From positions 36,724 through 100,723 of the forward strand of contig WYBC01000008.1 in NCBI GenBank assembly GCA_011526085.1: a stretch of DNA of 64,000 bases, in the 5' to 3' direction. The notes beneath the pieces are model-generated. The model was not told the DNA's origin and searched no databases. It was given only the letters and a program-made list of their open reading frames with translations. Positions 28,992 to 40,367 of this stretch are shown one piece after another. A program made the position numbers and the translations under genes. This DNA is from Lysobacter sp. GTDB taxonomy: Bacteria; Pseudomonadota; Gammaproteobacteria; Xanthomonadales; Xanthomonadaceae. The first letter of the stretch is position 1, and the number at the start of each line of letters is the position of its first letter.

Positions 28992-30113
28992 ATGCCGCTC
29001 TGGAAACGCCTCGGGTTCCTGTTCGTGTTCGTGGTGCCGGCGCTGATGCCCGCGGCCGCCTGGCTGGGCGCGCGCAGCGGCCATCCGGACCTGATGGCGT
29101 GGTTCCCGCTGTTCTTCCTGTTCGTGCTGCTGCCCGTGGCCGACTACGCGCTGGGCCACGACCCGCGCAATCCGACGCCCGACGAGGCGCGCGCGCTGGA
29201 AGCGGACGGCGTCTCCGCAGGCTGGTTCAAGACGATGACGCTCGCCGCCCTGCCCGCGCAGCTCGGGGTGATGGCGTGGTCGGGCTGGCATCTCGTCCAC
29301 GCGGACTTCGGCGTTCCCGGCATCGCCGGCTGGCTGCTGTCGCAGGGCATCGTCGGCGGCGTGCTGGCGATCAACGTCGCCCACGAACTCATCCACAAGG
29401 ACACCGCGCTCGAACGCATCGCCGGCGGCCTGCTGTTGACCAGCGTCGGCTACCACGGTTTCAAGATCGAACATGTGCGCGGCCATCACGTCCACGTCTC
29501 GACGCCCGAGGACGCATCGAGCGCGCGCTACGGCCAGTCGCTGTGGCACTTCCTGCCGCGCGCGCTGCTGCGCAACACCGCGAACGCCTGGACGCTGGAA
29601 GCGCAGCGGCTGGCGAAACGGGGGCGACGCTGGTGGAGCGCCGACAACGAGCTGCTGCGCTGGAGCGCGCTGTGGCTGGCACTGATCGCCGTCTTCGCGT
29701 TGTGGCTGGGGCCGGCGGGCGCGGCCTACTTCCTCGCCCAGGGGTTCTTCGCGGCGTGCGCGCTGGAGATCATCAACTACATCGAGCATTACGGCCTGGA
29801 ACGGCGGACACTCGCCGACGGTCGTTACGAGCGCACCACGCACCTGCACTCGTGGAATTCGGACTATCTGCTCAGCAACCTGCTGCTGTTCCACCTGCAA
29901 CGTCATTCCGATCATCACGAAACGCCGCGCCGCCGTTACCAGTCCCTGCTGCATCACGACGACAGCCCGCAGTTGCCGGGCGGCTATGCCGCGATGTTCC
30001 TGCTCGCGCTGTGCCCGCCGCTGTGGTTCCGGATCGTGGATCCGCGGGTGCGCTCTTTCCGCGATGGCACCGGCGCACGCGGAACCGCGGCCACATCGAC
30101 CGACGGAGCGTGA
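28992..30113 (+). CDS. alkB: Membrane alkane 1-monooxygenase (AlkB family)
   Basis: A non-heme di-iron hydroxylase that oxidises terminal methyl groups of alkanes. From ATG 28992 the product has 373 residues with about six membrane segments. All histidine boxes are present: HELIHK (131-136), EHVRGHHVHV (160-169) and LQRHSDHHE (302-310), plus NYIEHYGLER (262-271), the signature that separates AlkB from desaturases. No fused rubredoxin and no rubredoxin or rubredoxin-reductase gene is in the window, so electron donors must be encoded elsewhere. The next gene (105 bp on) encodes a heme lipoprotein, possibly co-transcribed. Confidence 0.93.
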   Translation: MPLWKRLGFLFVFVVPALMPAAAWLGARSGHPDLMAWFPLFFLFVLLPVADYALGHDPRNPTPDEARALEADGVSAGWFKTMTLAALPAQLGVMAWSGWHLVHADFGVPGIAGWLLSQGIVGGVLAINVAHELIHKDTALERIAGGLLLTSVGYHGFKIEHVRGHHVHVSTPEDASSARYGQSLWHFLPRALLRNTANAWTLEAQRLAKRGRRWWSADNELLRWSALWLALIAVFALWLGPAGAAYFLAQGFFAACALEIINYIEHYGLERRTLADGRYERTTHLHSWNSDYLLSNLLLFHLQRHSDHHETPRRRYQSLLHHDDSPQLPGGYAAMFLLALCPPLWFRIVDPRVRSFRDGTGARGTAATSTDGA

Positions 30114-30217
30114 ATCGCATCACAGCCCGGTTGCACGACGACGCCTAGACTGCGGGCGCGGATACCGGGGGGCACTCGCAGCGCGACGGCAGCCGACCGC
30201 ATCGGCAAGGCAACGCC

Positions 30218-32569
30218 ATGTTTCCAGCGTCCGGTTCGTCTCCACACGTTGCGGTGTACGCGCTCGCCTGCGTGCTGCTGTTGGCCGCCTGCGGCCGCGA
30301 CGCGGATTCCGCGTCCGCATCGAACGCCGCACGCGACGCCGCGGTCACCGATGACAGGGCACACGCGACCACATCCGCGGCGCGCGCGTCGACGAAGGCC
30401 GTGAACGGTGCGCCCCTGCAGAATCCGGTGCTGTTCGTCACCCAGGTGCCGACGCCCGGCAGCGACCCGTTCGCGAGCCGGATGTCGACCTTCGCGAATC
30501 ATCTGCCGGGCATCGGTTCGGTGCCCCGCGGCGGCGATCTGATGATCCGGTATCCGGACGGCAGCCTGCGCAATCTCACCCGCGAAGCCGGTTACGGCAT
30601 GGACGGCCAGCAGGGCGACAACGCCATCGCCGTGCGCGAACCCACCGTGCACTGGGACGGCGACAAGGCGATCTTCAGCATGGTGGTCGGCGCGCCGCCG
30701 CGGCAGTATGTCGACAGCACCGGCAAGTGGCAGTTGTACGAAGTGACCGGACTGGCGCAGGGGCAGACCGCCGTCGTGACGAAGGTGCCGAACCAGCCCG
30801 CGGACTACAACAACGTCTCGCCGCTGTACGCGAGCGACGATCGCATCCTGTTCGCGTCGGACCGCCCGATCGGCGGCGCGGCGCATCTGTATCCGCAGCT
30901 CGACGAATACGAAAGCACGTCGACGATCACCGGGCTGTACAGCCTCGATCCCGCCAGTGGCCGCCTGCGCATGCTCAACCACACGCCCAGCGGCGCGTTC
31001 TCGCCGACCATCGACAGTTACGGGCGGCTGATCTTCGTGCGCTGGGATCATCTGCAGCGCGACCAGCAGGCGGACGCCGGCACCTATGGCGCGGTGAACT
31101 ACGCGAGCGAAGCGCCCGGCGCGGCGAAACTGGCGGCAGCGACCGAAGTCTTCCCCGAACCGCGCCAGGCCTCGACCGGCCCGTACGGGCGGGTCGCGGG
31201 CTTCACCAGCAATCTGTTCACGCCGTGGCAGATGCACCAGGACGGCAGCGAGGAGCTGACGCTCAACCACATCGGCCGGCAGGAGATGGCGTTCGGCTAT
31301 CTGCCGCGATCGTTCATCGACGATCCTGCGCTGAGCGATTACACCAACGAGAGCATCATCGCCAACCGGAAATACATCCGCCACGATGGCGGCGTGTTCC
31401 ATGTCCGCGAAGATCCGAAGGCGCCCGGCGTCTACTACGCCATCCTCGCGCGCGAATTCGGTTCGATGACATCCAACCAGATCGTGCGCTTCACCGGCGC
31501 GCCGACGATGAACGCGGAGCAGATGGTGTTCGAGGACGCGTCGCCGCCGGAAACGAACGGCAGCCTGCCGGCGGGCCGGTTCCGCAATCCGCTGCCGATG
31601 ACCGGCGGCCAGATGGTGGCCTCGCACACCGCGAGTCCGACCACCGCGACCGGCACCCTGTTCCGCCTGCGCCAGCTGGTCACGAACGGCAGCGGCATGC
31701 TCGAAGCGGGCCCGTCGCTGACGCCGGGCATCCAGAAAACGGTATCGTGGTGGAGTCCCGACGTCGCCCTCGTCTACAGCGGACCGCTGTGGGAGATCGA
31801 GCCGGTCGAAGTCGTGGCGCGTCCGCGACCTCCGATCGCGCAGTCGGCCATCGAAGCGCCGGAAGCCGCGGTGTTCGCCGAAGAACGCATCAGCGAACAC
31901 GTCTTCCGCGACTGGATGAAGGCCAATGGTCTCGCGCTGATCGTCACCCGCAACCAGACCAGCCGCGATCGCGGCGACAGGCAGCAACCGTTCAACCTGC
32001 GCGTGCCGCTGGGCACCAGCACGGTCGGCGGCAGCGGCCGCGTGTACGACATCGCGCACTATCAGATCCTGCAGGCGAACGCCGTCCGCGGTTACGACAA
32101 TTTCTCCGCCGGACGCCGCCTGATCGCGCAACCGATCGATGCCGGACGCAATCCCGCGAATGCGTCCGGGCCGCCCGGCAGCGTGCGGATCGCCGCCGAC
32201 GGCTCCACCGCGGCGCTGGTGCCGGCCAATCGCGCGCTGACCTGGCAGACCACCGACGGTGCCGGCGTCGCCATCGTCCGCGAGCGCGTCTGGATCACCA
32301 TGCAGCCCGGCGAAATCCGCACCTGCGCCGGCTGTCACGGCCAGAATTCGAAGAACCAGGCCGGGCTGTCGACGCCGACGAACGCGCCGGAAGCGCTGCG
32401 CGCGCTGCTTCGTCACTGGAAACAGACGACGCCGCTTTCGCCGGGCCGCGGCTCACGGCCGCTGCTGCGGCCGCGGACACCCATCGTGTCCTCCGCATCG
32501 ATGGCGACGCCTGCGCAGGCGCCGCAGGTCGCGAACCGCATGCGCGGCGCGGGCGAACGCGGACGGTAG
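30218..32569 (+). CDS. Large lipoprotein with beta-propeller-like body and one CxxCH heme site (HzsA-like)
   Basis: A 783-residue exported lipoprotein: lipobox LLAAC with C25. From about residue 70 the sequence shows repeated strand blocks with aspartate turns (EPTVHWDGDKAIFSMV; NNVSPLYASDDRILFASDRP; SPTIDSYGRLIFVRWDH) typical of TolB/WD40-type propellers that carry dibasic or YD-like repeats. Near the end GEIRTCAGCHGQNSKNQAG gives a single c-type heme site (C703, C706, H707). This arrangement resembles proteins related to the hydrazine synthase alpha subunit, which are found outside anammox bacteria with unknown roles. The C-terminal 75 residues are Arg/Pro-rich and probably disordered. Lies 105 bp downstream of alkB. 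Heme attachment and lipidation are well supported; the family link is moderate. Confidence 0.72.
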   Translation: MFPASGSSPHVAVYALACVLLLAACGRDADSASASNAARDAAVTDDRAHATTSAARASTKAVNGAPLQNPVLFVTQVPTPGSDPFASRMSTFANHLPGIGSVPRGGDLMIRYPDGSLRNLTREAGYGMDGQQGDNAIAVREPTVHWDGDKAIFSMVVGAPPRQYVDSTGKWQLYEVTGLAQGQTAVVTKVPNQPADYNNVSPLYASDDRILFASDRPIGGAAHLYPQLDEYESTSTITGLYSLDPASGRLRMLNHTPSGAFSPTIDSYGRLIFVRWDHLQRDQQADAGTYGAVNYASEAPGAAKLAAATEVFPEPRQASTGPYGRVAGFTSNLFTPWQMHQDGSEELTLNHIGRQEMAFGYLPRSFIDDPALSDYTNESIIANRKYIRHDGGVFHVREDPKAPGVYYAILAREFGSMTSNQIVRFTGAPTMNAEQMVFEDASPPETNGSLPAGRFRNPLPMTGGQMVASHTASPTTATGTLFRLRQLVTNGSGMLEAGPSLTPGIQKTVSWWSPDVALVYSGPLWEIEPVEVVARPRPPIAQSAIEAPEAAVFAEERISEHVFRDWMKANGLALIVTRNQTSRDRGDRQQPFNLRVPLGTSTVGGSGRVYDIAHYQILQANAVRGYDNFSAGRRLIAQPIDAGRNPANASGPPGSVRIAADGSTAALVPANRALTWQTTDGAGVAIVRERVWITMQPGEIRTCAGCHGQNSKNQAGLSTPTNAPEALRALLRHWKQTTPLSPGRGSRPLLRPRTPIVSSASMATPAQAPQVANRMRGAGERGR

Positions 32570-32939
32570 CGCTTCGACATGGATCGTCGGCGATCCATCG
32601 TCGACGACGAAGCGTCGCCCGGAGAAACCGATCGCCGCGGCCATCGCGTCGATCGGAAAAACATCAAGCACGACATGTCAAGCATGCAGCGACACGATGC
32701 GGCCTCATCCACAGGTTCTGTGGACAACGCGTGCACAAGTCTGTGGATGAAACGCTGCGCCCCTGTCGCAGCGCGGCCCGCAGCCGATGTGGTCAATTTT
32801 TGATCACGTGGAACCGGGAAACCGGCTGTCGTTTTTTTCGCCACTGTGCCTGCAGGGCCCGCCACGACAGGGCCGCAGCAGGTTGTCCACAGAACAATCC
32901 CGATACTTGTCCACAGATTCTGTGCACAAGCGCGGGCGA
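32570..32939. other. Gene-free convergent gap with a cluster of DnaA-box-like 9-mers
   Basis: This 370-bp gap lies between the 3' ends of the heme lipoprotein gene and folP, so no gene promoter is expected. It holds TCATCCACA at 32705 and (inverted) 32742-32750; TTGTCCACA at 32883, 32907 and inverted at 32719-32727; inverted TTGTGCACA at 32921-32929; and a weaker match (TTGTGCACG inverted) at 32730-32738. The DnaA consensus is TTWTNCACA, so these are 7-8 of 9 matches. They form two groups, each containing a head-to-head pair, separated by a stretch with T-runs (32796-32802 and 32831-32838). No dnaA, dnaN, rpmH or gidA gene is in the window, so it is not shown to be oriC. Confidence 0.65.
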
Positions 32940-33842
32940 TCAGTCATCGTCCGGCCAGCGGATGCCCGCCGATGCGGACGCGGACGATTTCGGCATCGGC
33001 ACCGCCGCCACCGCGTTCCAGACCTTGAGCGCATCGACGGTCGCAGCGACATCGTGCACGCGCAGGAGCTTCGCGCCGCGCTGCGCGGCGATGACGTGCG
33101 CGGCGACCGACCCGTGGATGCGCGCCTGCGGATCGTCGCGGCCGGTGATCTCGCCGATGCTGCGCTTGCGCGACAGGCCGGCGAGCGCGGGCACGCCGAG
33201 ATCGGTGAAGCGTTCGAAGCGCGCCAGCAGCGCGAGATTGTGCGCGGTGGTCTTGCCGAAGCCGAAACCCGGATCGACCACGATCCGTTTCTTCGGAATG
33301 CCGGCCATTTCCGCAGAGAAGATGCGCTCGGCGAGGAAGCGGTGCACCTCGGCGACCACGTCCTCGTAATCGGGCGCATCCTGCATCGAACGCGGCTCGC
33401 CCAGCATGTGCATCAGCACCACCGGCACGCCGAGCGCCGCGGCGGCGTCGAGCGCGCCTTCGCGCCGCAGCGCGTACACGTCGTTGATCATGCCGGCGCC
33501 CGCGGCCACCGCGGCGCGCATCACCTCGGGCTTGGAGGTATCGATGCTGAGCGGCAGCGCGGTCTCGCGGGCGAGCCGTTCGATCACCGGGATCACCCGC
33601 GCCAGTTCTTCCTCGACCGACACGCCATTCGCGCCCGGACGCGCGGACTCGCCGCCGATGTCGAGCACGTCCGCGCCCTCCTCCGCCAGCCGCAGCGCAT
33701 GCGCGACCGCGGTGTCGACGTCGGCGTGCAGACCGCCGTCCGAAAACGAATCCGGGGTGACGTTGACGACGCCCATCACGCGCGGGCGATCGAGCACCAG
33801 CACGCGGCCGGCGCAGTCGAGCTGCGGAGAAATATCGAACAT
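32940..33842 (-). CDS. folP: Dihydropteroate synthase
   Basis: FolP joins 4-aminobenzoate to the pterin diphosphate in folate synthesis, and is the sulfonamide target. The 300-residue product has VMGVVNVTPDSFSDGG, DIGGESARPGA, SIDTSKPEVMRAAVAAGAGMIND and the closing GLSRKRSIG and VHDVAATVDALKV. The start is ATG 33842, after a strong terminator that separates it from ftsH. The C-terminal tail (PMPKSSASASAGIRWPDDD) is a little longer than usual. glmM, its usual next gene, is not here. Confidence 0.96.
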   Translation of the reverse strand: MFDISPQLDCAGRVLVLDRPRVMGVVNVTPDSFSDGGLHADVDTAVAHALRLAEEGADVLDIGGESARPGANGVSVEEELARVIPVIERLARETALPLSIDTSKPEVMRAAVAAGAGMINDVYALRREGALDAAAALGVPVVLMHMLGEPRSMQDAPDYEDVVAEVHRFLAERIFSAEMAGIPKKRIVVDPGFGFGKTTAHNLALLARFERFTDLGVPALAGLSRKRSIGEITGRDDPQARIHGSVAAHVIAAQRGAKLLRVHDVAATVDALKVWNAVAAVPMPKSSASASAGIRWPDDD

Positions 33843-33860
33843 CGGATGTCCCGGAAACGG

Positions 33861-33888
33861 AAAAGGCCAGAGCGGACTCTGGCCTTTT
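33861..33888 (-). terminator. Intrinsic terminator of ftsH
   Basis: A perfect 12-bp stem (AAAAGGCCAGAG, loop CGGA, arm ending CCTTTT) lies 22 bp beyond the ftsH stop and just before the folP ATG. The A/T ends give a T-run in either direction, so it is a strong intrinsic terminator. Confidence 0.85.
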
Positions 33889-33910
33889 CGGGATTGCAGG
33901 GCAAGTCGCC

Positions 33911-35806
<1,896 letters not shown>

Positions 35807-35921
35807 CCTTCGCTGACGTCCCCCGCGGGGACGCATGGTTGGAAACGTACTGCTTTCGAAACGTGGAACCGATGCACACCGCCGAAACGCGCGACCGGAA
35901 CCGCCGATACCGCCCTGCGAC

Positions 35922-36554
35922 TCACCCGGCCGGAGCCGCGTGCCTGCCCTGGGCCAGGGCGTAGACCTCGGTGGAACGCTTGCGCGAGGCCGCCGGTTTG
36001 CGGATCACGACACGGGCATAGCGCTTGCGCAATGCCCGGACGTAATCGTCGAACCCCACCCCCTGGAACAGCTTGATCAGGAAGGTGCCCCCGGGCCGCA
36101 GGTGGTGGTCGGCGAAATCCATCGCCAGCTCCGCCAGATGCATGGCCCGCGGCAGGTCCACCGCGTCGACTCCGCTCATATTGGGGGCCATGTCGGACAG
36201 CACAAGGTCCACGGCCTGCCCGTTCAGCAGACCTTCGAGCTGGGCGAGGACGGTGTCCTCGCGGAAATCGCCGTGGATGAATTCCACCCCGGCCAGCGAC
36301 GGCATGTCCAGGATGTCCAGGGCCACCACCCGGCCGCTGTCGCCCATCGCCTGGCGAACCCACTGCGACCAGCCCCCGGGGGCGGCGCCAAGATCCACCA
36401 CCACCATGCCCGGCTTGAGCAGGCGGTCGCGTTCGACCAGTTCCTCCAGCTTGTAGGCCGCCCGCGACCGCAGCCCTTCCGCCTGCGCCTTTTTGACGTA
36501 GGGGTCGGAGAAGTGCTCCTTGAGCCAGCGGTGGCTGCTCTTGCTGCGGGTCAT
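35922..36554 (-). CDS. rlmE: 23S rRNA (uridine-2'-O-)-methyltransferase RlmE
   Basis: RlmE (RrmJ/FtsJ) methylates U2552 of 23S rRNA in the large subunit. The 210-residue product has [28 protein letters not shown], the SAM-binding [21 protein letters not shown] and [11 protein letters not shown]; the catalytic K-D-K-E set is present (SRAAYK, SDMAPN, LIK, STEVY). It precedes ftsH as in E. coli rrmJ-ftsH, with a 115-bp gap, and is divergent from yhbY over 135 bp. Confidence 0.97.
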   Translation of the reverse strand: MTRSKSSHRWLKEHFSDPYVKKAQAEGLRSRAAYKLEELVERDRLLKPGMVVVDLGAAPGGWSQWVRQAMGDSGRVVALDILDMPSLAGVEFIHGDFREDTVLAQLEGLLNGQAVDLVLSDMAPNMSGVDAVDLPRAMHLAELAMDFADHHLRPGGTFLIKLFQGVGFDDYVRALRKRYARVVIRKPAASRKRSTEVYALAQGRHAAPAG

Positions 36555-36689
36555 GCGGGGAATACGGCTCGGGAAGGCGGGCGGAGGCAGCCGGGAAGGC
36601 CGGTGTGCGGGCCATGATACCCTGCCCGCCCGATCCGCTCTTCCGCAGGCGCCCTCGGGCGCCCGCATGCCACACGAGACGCCATCCGC

Positions 36690-36992
36690 ATGTCCACGCT
36701 CACCAATGCCCAGATCCGATTCCTCCGCGGCCACGCCCACGGCCTGAAAGCGATGCTGCAGGTGGGGGCCAAGGGCCTGACCGACGCGCTGGTGGCCGAG
36801 GTCGATCTGGCGCTGGAACACCATGAGCTGATCAAGGTGAAGGTGGCCGCCGAGGACCGCGATGCCCGCGATGCGATGGTCGCCGACCTGGCCGGCCGCA
36901 GCGGCGCGACCCTGGTGCAACGGATCGGCAACGTCGCCGTGCTGTACCGCCAGAGCACGGACCACCGCCAGATCGTGTTGCCGCGGGCGTGA
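36690..36992 (+). CDS. yhbY: YhbY/CRM-domain RNA-binding protein
   Basis: A 100-residue single CRM-domain protein associated with pre-50S particles. Recognised by [21 protein letters not shown] (GxxG loop region [13 protein letters not shown]), HHELIKVKV and the closing [11 protein letters not shown]. Divergent from rlmE, as in E. coli, which suggests joint ribosome-assembly regulation. Confidence 0.94.
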   Translation: MSTLTNAQIRFLRGHAHGLKAMLQVGAKGLTDALVAEVDLALEHHELIKVKVAAEDRDARDAMVADLAGRSGATLVQRIGNVAVLYRQSTDHRQIVLPRA

Positions 36993-37002
36993 GCGCCGGC
37001 CG

Positions 37003-37377
37003 ATGCAGCTCCATCTCGAACGTCCGGATCACGAATTCTTCCTGCGCGGTGCCGACGGCGCCAGCGCGCTGGTCAACGACCGCCGCCTGACCGCGAGTTT
37101 CCTGCTGTCCCCGGACACGCTGGTCGAGTCCTGGCCGGTGCGTGATGTGGCCGCGATGTCGCCGGCCGATCTGGAGCCGCTGTTCGCGCTGTCGCCGGAA
37201 CTGGTCCTGCTGGGCTGCGGTGACCGCCAGACCTTTCCGCCCGCCGCCACCCTCGCCGCCTGTCTCTCGCGCGGCATCGGCCTGGAAACGATGACGAACG
37301 CCGCCGCCGCGCGCACGTTCAACGTGCTCGCCAGCGAAGGCCGCCGGGTGGTCGCCGGCTTCGTGCTGGCGGGATGA
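37003..37377 (+). CDS. Mth938/NDUFAF3-like domain protein (DUF498)
   Basis: A 124-residue protein starting at ATG 37003, ten bases after the yhbY stop. The family signature is seen in [32 protein letters not shown] and [32 protein letters not shown]. The human homologue NDUFAF3 helps assemble complex I; the role in bacteria is unclear. The stop overlaps the next gene by ATGA, so translation is coupled. Confidence 0.9.
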   Translation: MQLHLERPDHEFFLRGADGASALVNDRRLTASFLLSPDTLVESWPVRDVAAMSPADLEPLFALSPELVLLGCGDRQTFPPAATLAACLSRGIGLETMTNAAAARTFNVLASEGRRVVAGFVLAG

Positions 37378-37976
37378 AGGCGGCGCCGCGCCGACGCTGG
37401 CTCGCGCTCGCGATGCTGGGCGTCGCGCTCTCCGCCTGCACCTCGATCCTGCCGCCGGCATCACGGCATGCCCGCTGGCTCGATGCCGGGCATCGCGACG
37501 CCGCCGAAGGCTATGCCGCCTATCTGCGGAACGAAGGCGTGGGCGACATCGTTCCCGCCGCGGCGCTGGCGCGGACCGCGCGCCGTTGGCGACTCTGCGG
37601 CAACCGGGAGTTCGACGTCCCGCCGCCGGCGTTGCAGGCCAACATGCCACCGACGCTGCGTCTGGTCGCACGCCTGCGCGACGAAGGCATCCTCGATCCG
37701 CAGCGCGCGCGATCGGTGTATCGCGATCCGGCGATGAACACCTGCGCCGGCGGCAGCGCCCGCAGCAAGCATCTGGAAAACCGCGCGATCGATTTCGATC
37801 TACCGAAGCGCGGCGACAACGTCGAAAGACTCTGCGCGTTCTGGCGCGAGCATGGACAGGCGCTGGACATGGGCCTCGGGTTCTACACGCCGACCGCGAT
37901 CCACATCGACACCGCCGGCTATCGCACCTGGGGCGAGGATCACAGCTGGCGAACATCGCTCTGCACCGCGCGTTGA
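37374..37976 (+). CDS. Lipoprotein with peptidase M15-like (D-Ala-D-Ala carboxypeptidase type) domain
   Basis: A 200-residue exported lipoprotein: signal segment WLALAMLGVALSAC with C22 as lipidated cysteine. The C-terminal half contains SKHLENRAIDFDL followed by GFYTPTAIHIDTAGYRTWG, matching the His-Asp-His zinc pattern (H-x6-D and H-x-D) of M15 peptidases such as VanY-like and Peptidase_M15_3 proteins that cut peptidoglycan stem peptides. Start overlaps the preceding stop (ATGA). Catalysis is inferred from the motif; the substrate is not shown. Confidence 0.8.
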   Translation: MKAAPRRRWLALAMLGVALSACTSILPPASRHARWLDAGHRDAAEGYAAYLRNEGVGDIVPAAALARTARRWRLCGNREFDVPPPALQANMPPTLRLVARLRDEGILDPQRARSVYRDPAMNTCAGGSARSKHLENRAIDFDLPKRGDNVERLCAFWREHGQALDMGLGFYTPTAIHIDTAGYRTWGEDHSWRTSLCTAR

Positions 37977-37992
37977 ACGCGACGCGCATCCG

Positions 37993-38020
37993 CCCTGCCG
38001 GGCGCGGAGGCCCGGCAGGG
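37993..38020. terminator. Bidirectional hairpin between convergent genes
   Basis: A perfect 11-bp stem (CCCTGCCGGGC at 37993-38003, loop of six, arm 38010-38020) lies in the 69-bp gap between the M15-type lipoprotein gene and the TonB receptor gene, whose 3' ends face each other. Confidence 0.65.
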
Positions 38021-38045
38021 GGAATCGACGCGCGGAGCCCTGCGG

Positions 38046-40367
38046 TCAGAACGTGACCTTCACCGCCGCGAACACCGAACGTCCCGCGCCGGGCACGGCG
38101 ATGCCCCACCGTGGATAGTTCGGCGCCGCCGGATTGATCGACATCGTGGTGCCCTGCCCGACGTAGGCGCCGCCGGTCGGCAACGCATGAAAACGGTCGA
38201 AGAGATTGTCGACGCCGACATCCACCCGCAGCCGCGACCATTCGCGCGACAACCGCAGATTCGCCAGCCCGTAGCCGGCGGTCTCGACTTCGTTGCGCAC
38301 GCGCGAGACGGCGTCCTTGCGGTCCACGCCCACCGCTTCCAGCGCACCTTCCAAACCGCCGTTGCGCCAGGTCAGCGCCATGCGCGCGTTCAGCGGCATC
38401 TGGTGATGGAGATTGTCGCCGGTGCGGGTGTTTTTGCCGGTGGACCACGCCAGGTCGCCCTCGACGCCGAACGTGCCGAAGCGGGTTTCGCCGAACGTCA
38501 CCTTGCCGGACAGATCGACGCCGAACAAACGCGCGCTCTGGTTGGCGTAGCGCAGCGTGGTGAAGGCGTCGCGCACCGGCACCGTGCGCGGCGCGTTGGT
38601 CGCGGGGTCCCACTGCACCGCGTCGATGTAGTCGGCGATCCGCGTGTAGTACGGCGTGATCTGCAGCTCCCAGCTGCGATCGGCGGCATGCCGGTCGAGG
38701 GTGAGCGATACCGTCGCGGCACGCTCCGGGCGCAGATCGGGATTGCCGATGTAACCGTTGCCGTCGCCGACGAAGTTGTTCATCACCGCGGCCATGGTCC
38801 ACGTCGACCACGGATAGACTTCGTAGAGACCGGGCGAGCGCGTCTTGCGGGCGAGACCCAGCGCGAGATCGGTGCGGTCGCCGGCGGCGAAACGATAGAT
38901 CGCGGTCGCATCCCAGTTGCCGTCGCTGCGTTCGCGATCGCTGGCGTTGAACCGCGTGGCGTCGCGCATCTGGTACGACCCCATCATGTTGCTGGCCGGG
39001 TCGTAGCCGCGGACATCGCCGGCATCCATGCGCACGCGTTCGTAGCGGACGCCGAGTTCCAGGGTGCTGCGCGCATCGAAACGACGCTCCCATTCCGCAT
39101 AGCCGGCGCTGCGGTCGCGCCGACCGTCGCGGATGTTCCAGAACACGCCCGGCCACATCATGCCGCCCGACGGCGGCCACCAGTCGTCCAGCCGATAGCG
39201 GCGGTGCTCCACGCCGAGGCGCAGGCGATCGTCTTCGCCCAGCACCAGATCGGCCTCCGCCGACAGCGCCGTGGTGTCGCTCTCGGTCAGCATCGGCATG
39301 CCCGCGGCGCAGGTCGATCCCAGCGGCGAACACGCCACGGCGTTGCCGCCGGGCGGGAACTGCCCACCGGACGCCATGCCGTACCAATAACGCTTGTCGG
39401 CGCCGAAATCCATCGTGTGTTCGAGCGTTTCGCGATAGGCGCGCACGTCCAGCCGGCCCCAGTCGAAATCGCCGAGGTAGCGCAGATTCAGGCGCCGCTG
39501 GCGGTTGTCGGTGAGATCCATGCGCTGGTTCGGGAAGCCCTGTTCGGGGATCGACTGCCAGCCAAGTTTCGCTTCCAGCAGGTGGTCGCCCCAGGTCCAG
39601 GCGAGATCCAGGCGCTGGTTGTGCACGCGATATCCCGTGGAGCCGACCTCGTCGCGATCGAGGTCGTGGCCGGCGCGGCCGGTGAAGTCGTAATCCTTGA
39701 AGTCGTCGCCGGCGCGGTAATCGTCGGCGCGCGCGGTGGAACCGCCGTAATGGATGCGGAAGCGTTCGCTGGCCCAGGTCGCGCCGACGTTCGCGCCATG
39801 AGCGTCGCCGTTGCTGCGATAGAAGGCGCCGACTTCGCCCGAGAACCGCGGATCTTCGCCCGCGGCGGCGAACGTCGGCGGCGCGGTGTCGACGACGATG
39901 CTGCCGCCGATGGAGTCGCCGCCCTTCGAGACCGGCACGATGCCCGGGTAGACGACGATCCGGCCGACGGCCGACGGCGACACATAGGACAGCGCGGGAT
40001 TCATGTGGTTCGGACACGAAGCGGTGATGTCGGCGCCGTCGACGAGGATGCGCAGGCGATCGTCGGCGAGACCGCGAATCGACGGCAGACCGGACACGCC
40101 CCCCGCCTGGTTGATCGACACGCCGGGCAGACGATCGAGCAGCGCGGCGGTGTCGTCGGTGGCGGCAGCGCGATCGAGGGCGCCCTGTTCGACGCGGCGC
40201 GCGGGCGCGATCGAGGCGCGATCCGCTTCGACCAGCACTCTGGGCAGGGTGGCGACGGCGGTGTCGCCATCGGACGGGGTTTGCGCATCGGCGGGTTCGG
40301 CGGCGGACGCGCAGAGCGGAAGCGTGGCGAGGATGGCCGCAGCGAGCGGCCGGAAACGGAACGGCAT
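38046..40367 (-). CDS. oprC: TonB-dependent copper receptor (OprC/NosA type)
   Basis: An outer-membrane beta-barrel for copper entry. The 773-residue product has a signal peptide (residues 1-22), a plug domain with GVSINQAGGVSGLPSIRGLA and a barrel ending in aromatic F (VFAAVKVTF). The copper-binding motif of OprC, CxxxM plus HxM, is present: C118 to M122 in ASCPNHMNPALSY and H317 to M319 in LEHTMDF. The adjoining DUF2946 gene is a frequent partner of copper receptors. No Fur-type box is obvious. Copper rather than siderophore specificity is strongly suggested by these residues. Confidence 0.9.
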   Translation of the reverse strand: MPFRFRPLAAAILATLPLCASAAEPADAQTPSDGDTAVATLPRVLVEADRASIAPARRVEQGALDRAAATDDTAALLDRLPGVSINQAGGVSGLPSIRGLADDRLRILVDGADITASCPNHMNPALSYVSPSAVGRIVVYPGIVPVSKGGDSIGGSIVVDTAPPTFAAAGEDPRFSGEVGAFYRSNGDAHGANVGATWASERFRIHYGGSTARADDYRAGDDFKDYDFTGRAGHDLDRDEVGSTGYRVHNQRLDLAWTWGDHLLEAKLGWQSIPEQGFPNQRMDLTDNRQRRLNLRYLGDFDWGRLDVRAYRETLEHTMDFGADKRYWYGMASGGQFPPGGNAVACSPLGSTCAAGMPMLTESDTTALSAEADLVLGEDDRLRLGVEHRRYRLDDWWPPSGGMMWPGVFWNIRDGRRDRSAGYAEWERRFDARSTLELGVRYERVRMDAGDVRGYDPASNMMGSYQMRDATRFNASDRERSDGNWDATAIYRFAAGDRTDLALGLARKTRSPGLYEVYPWSTWTMAAVMNNFVGDGNGYIGNPDLRPERAATVSLTLDRHAADRSWELQITPYYTRIADYIDAVQWDPATNAPRTVPVRDAFTTLRYANQSARLFGVDLSGKVTFGETRFGTFGVEGDLAWSTGKNTRTGDNLHHQMPLNARMALTWRNGGLEGALEAVGVDRKDAVSRVRNEVETAGYGLANLRLSREWSRLRVDVGVDNLFDRFHALPTGGAYVGQGTTMSINPAAPNYPRWGIAVPGAGRSVFAAVKVTF

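Noticed and set aside
29984..32416. An 810-codon leftward frame
   Set aside because: Antisense to the heme lipoprotein gene, which has lipobox and CxxCH; the leftward translation has no structure.
32570..32939. Calling the DnaA-box cluster oriC
   Set aside because: No dnaA, dnaN, rpmH, gidA or parAB gene is near, and boxes are imperfect; kept as a candidate only.
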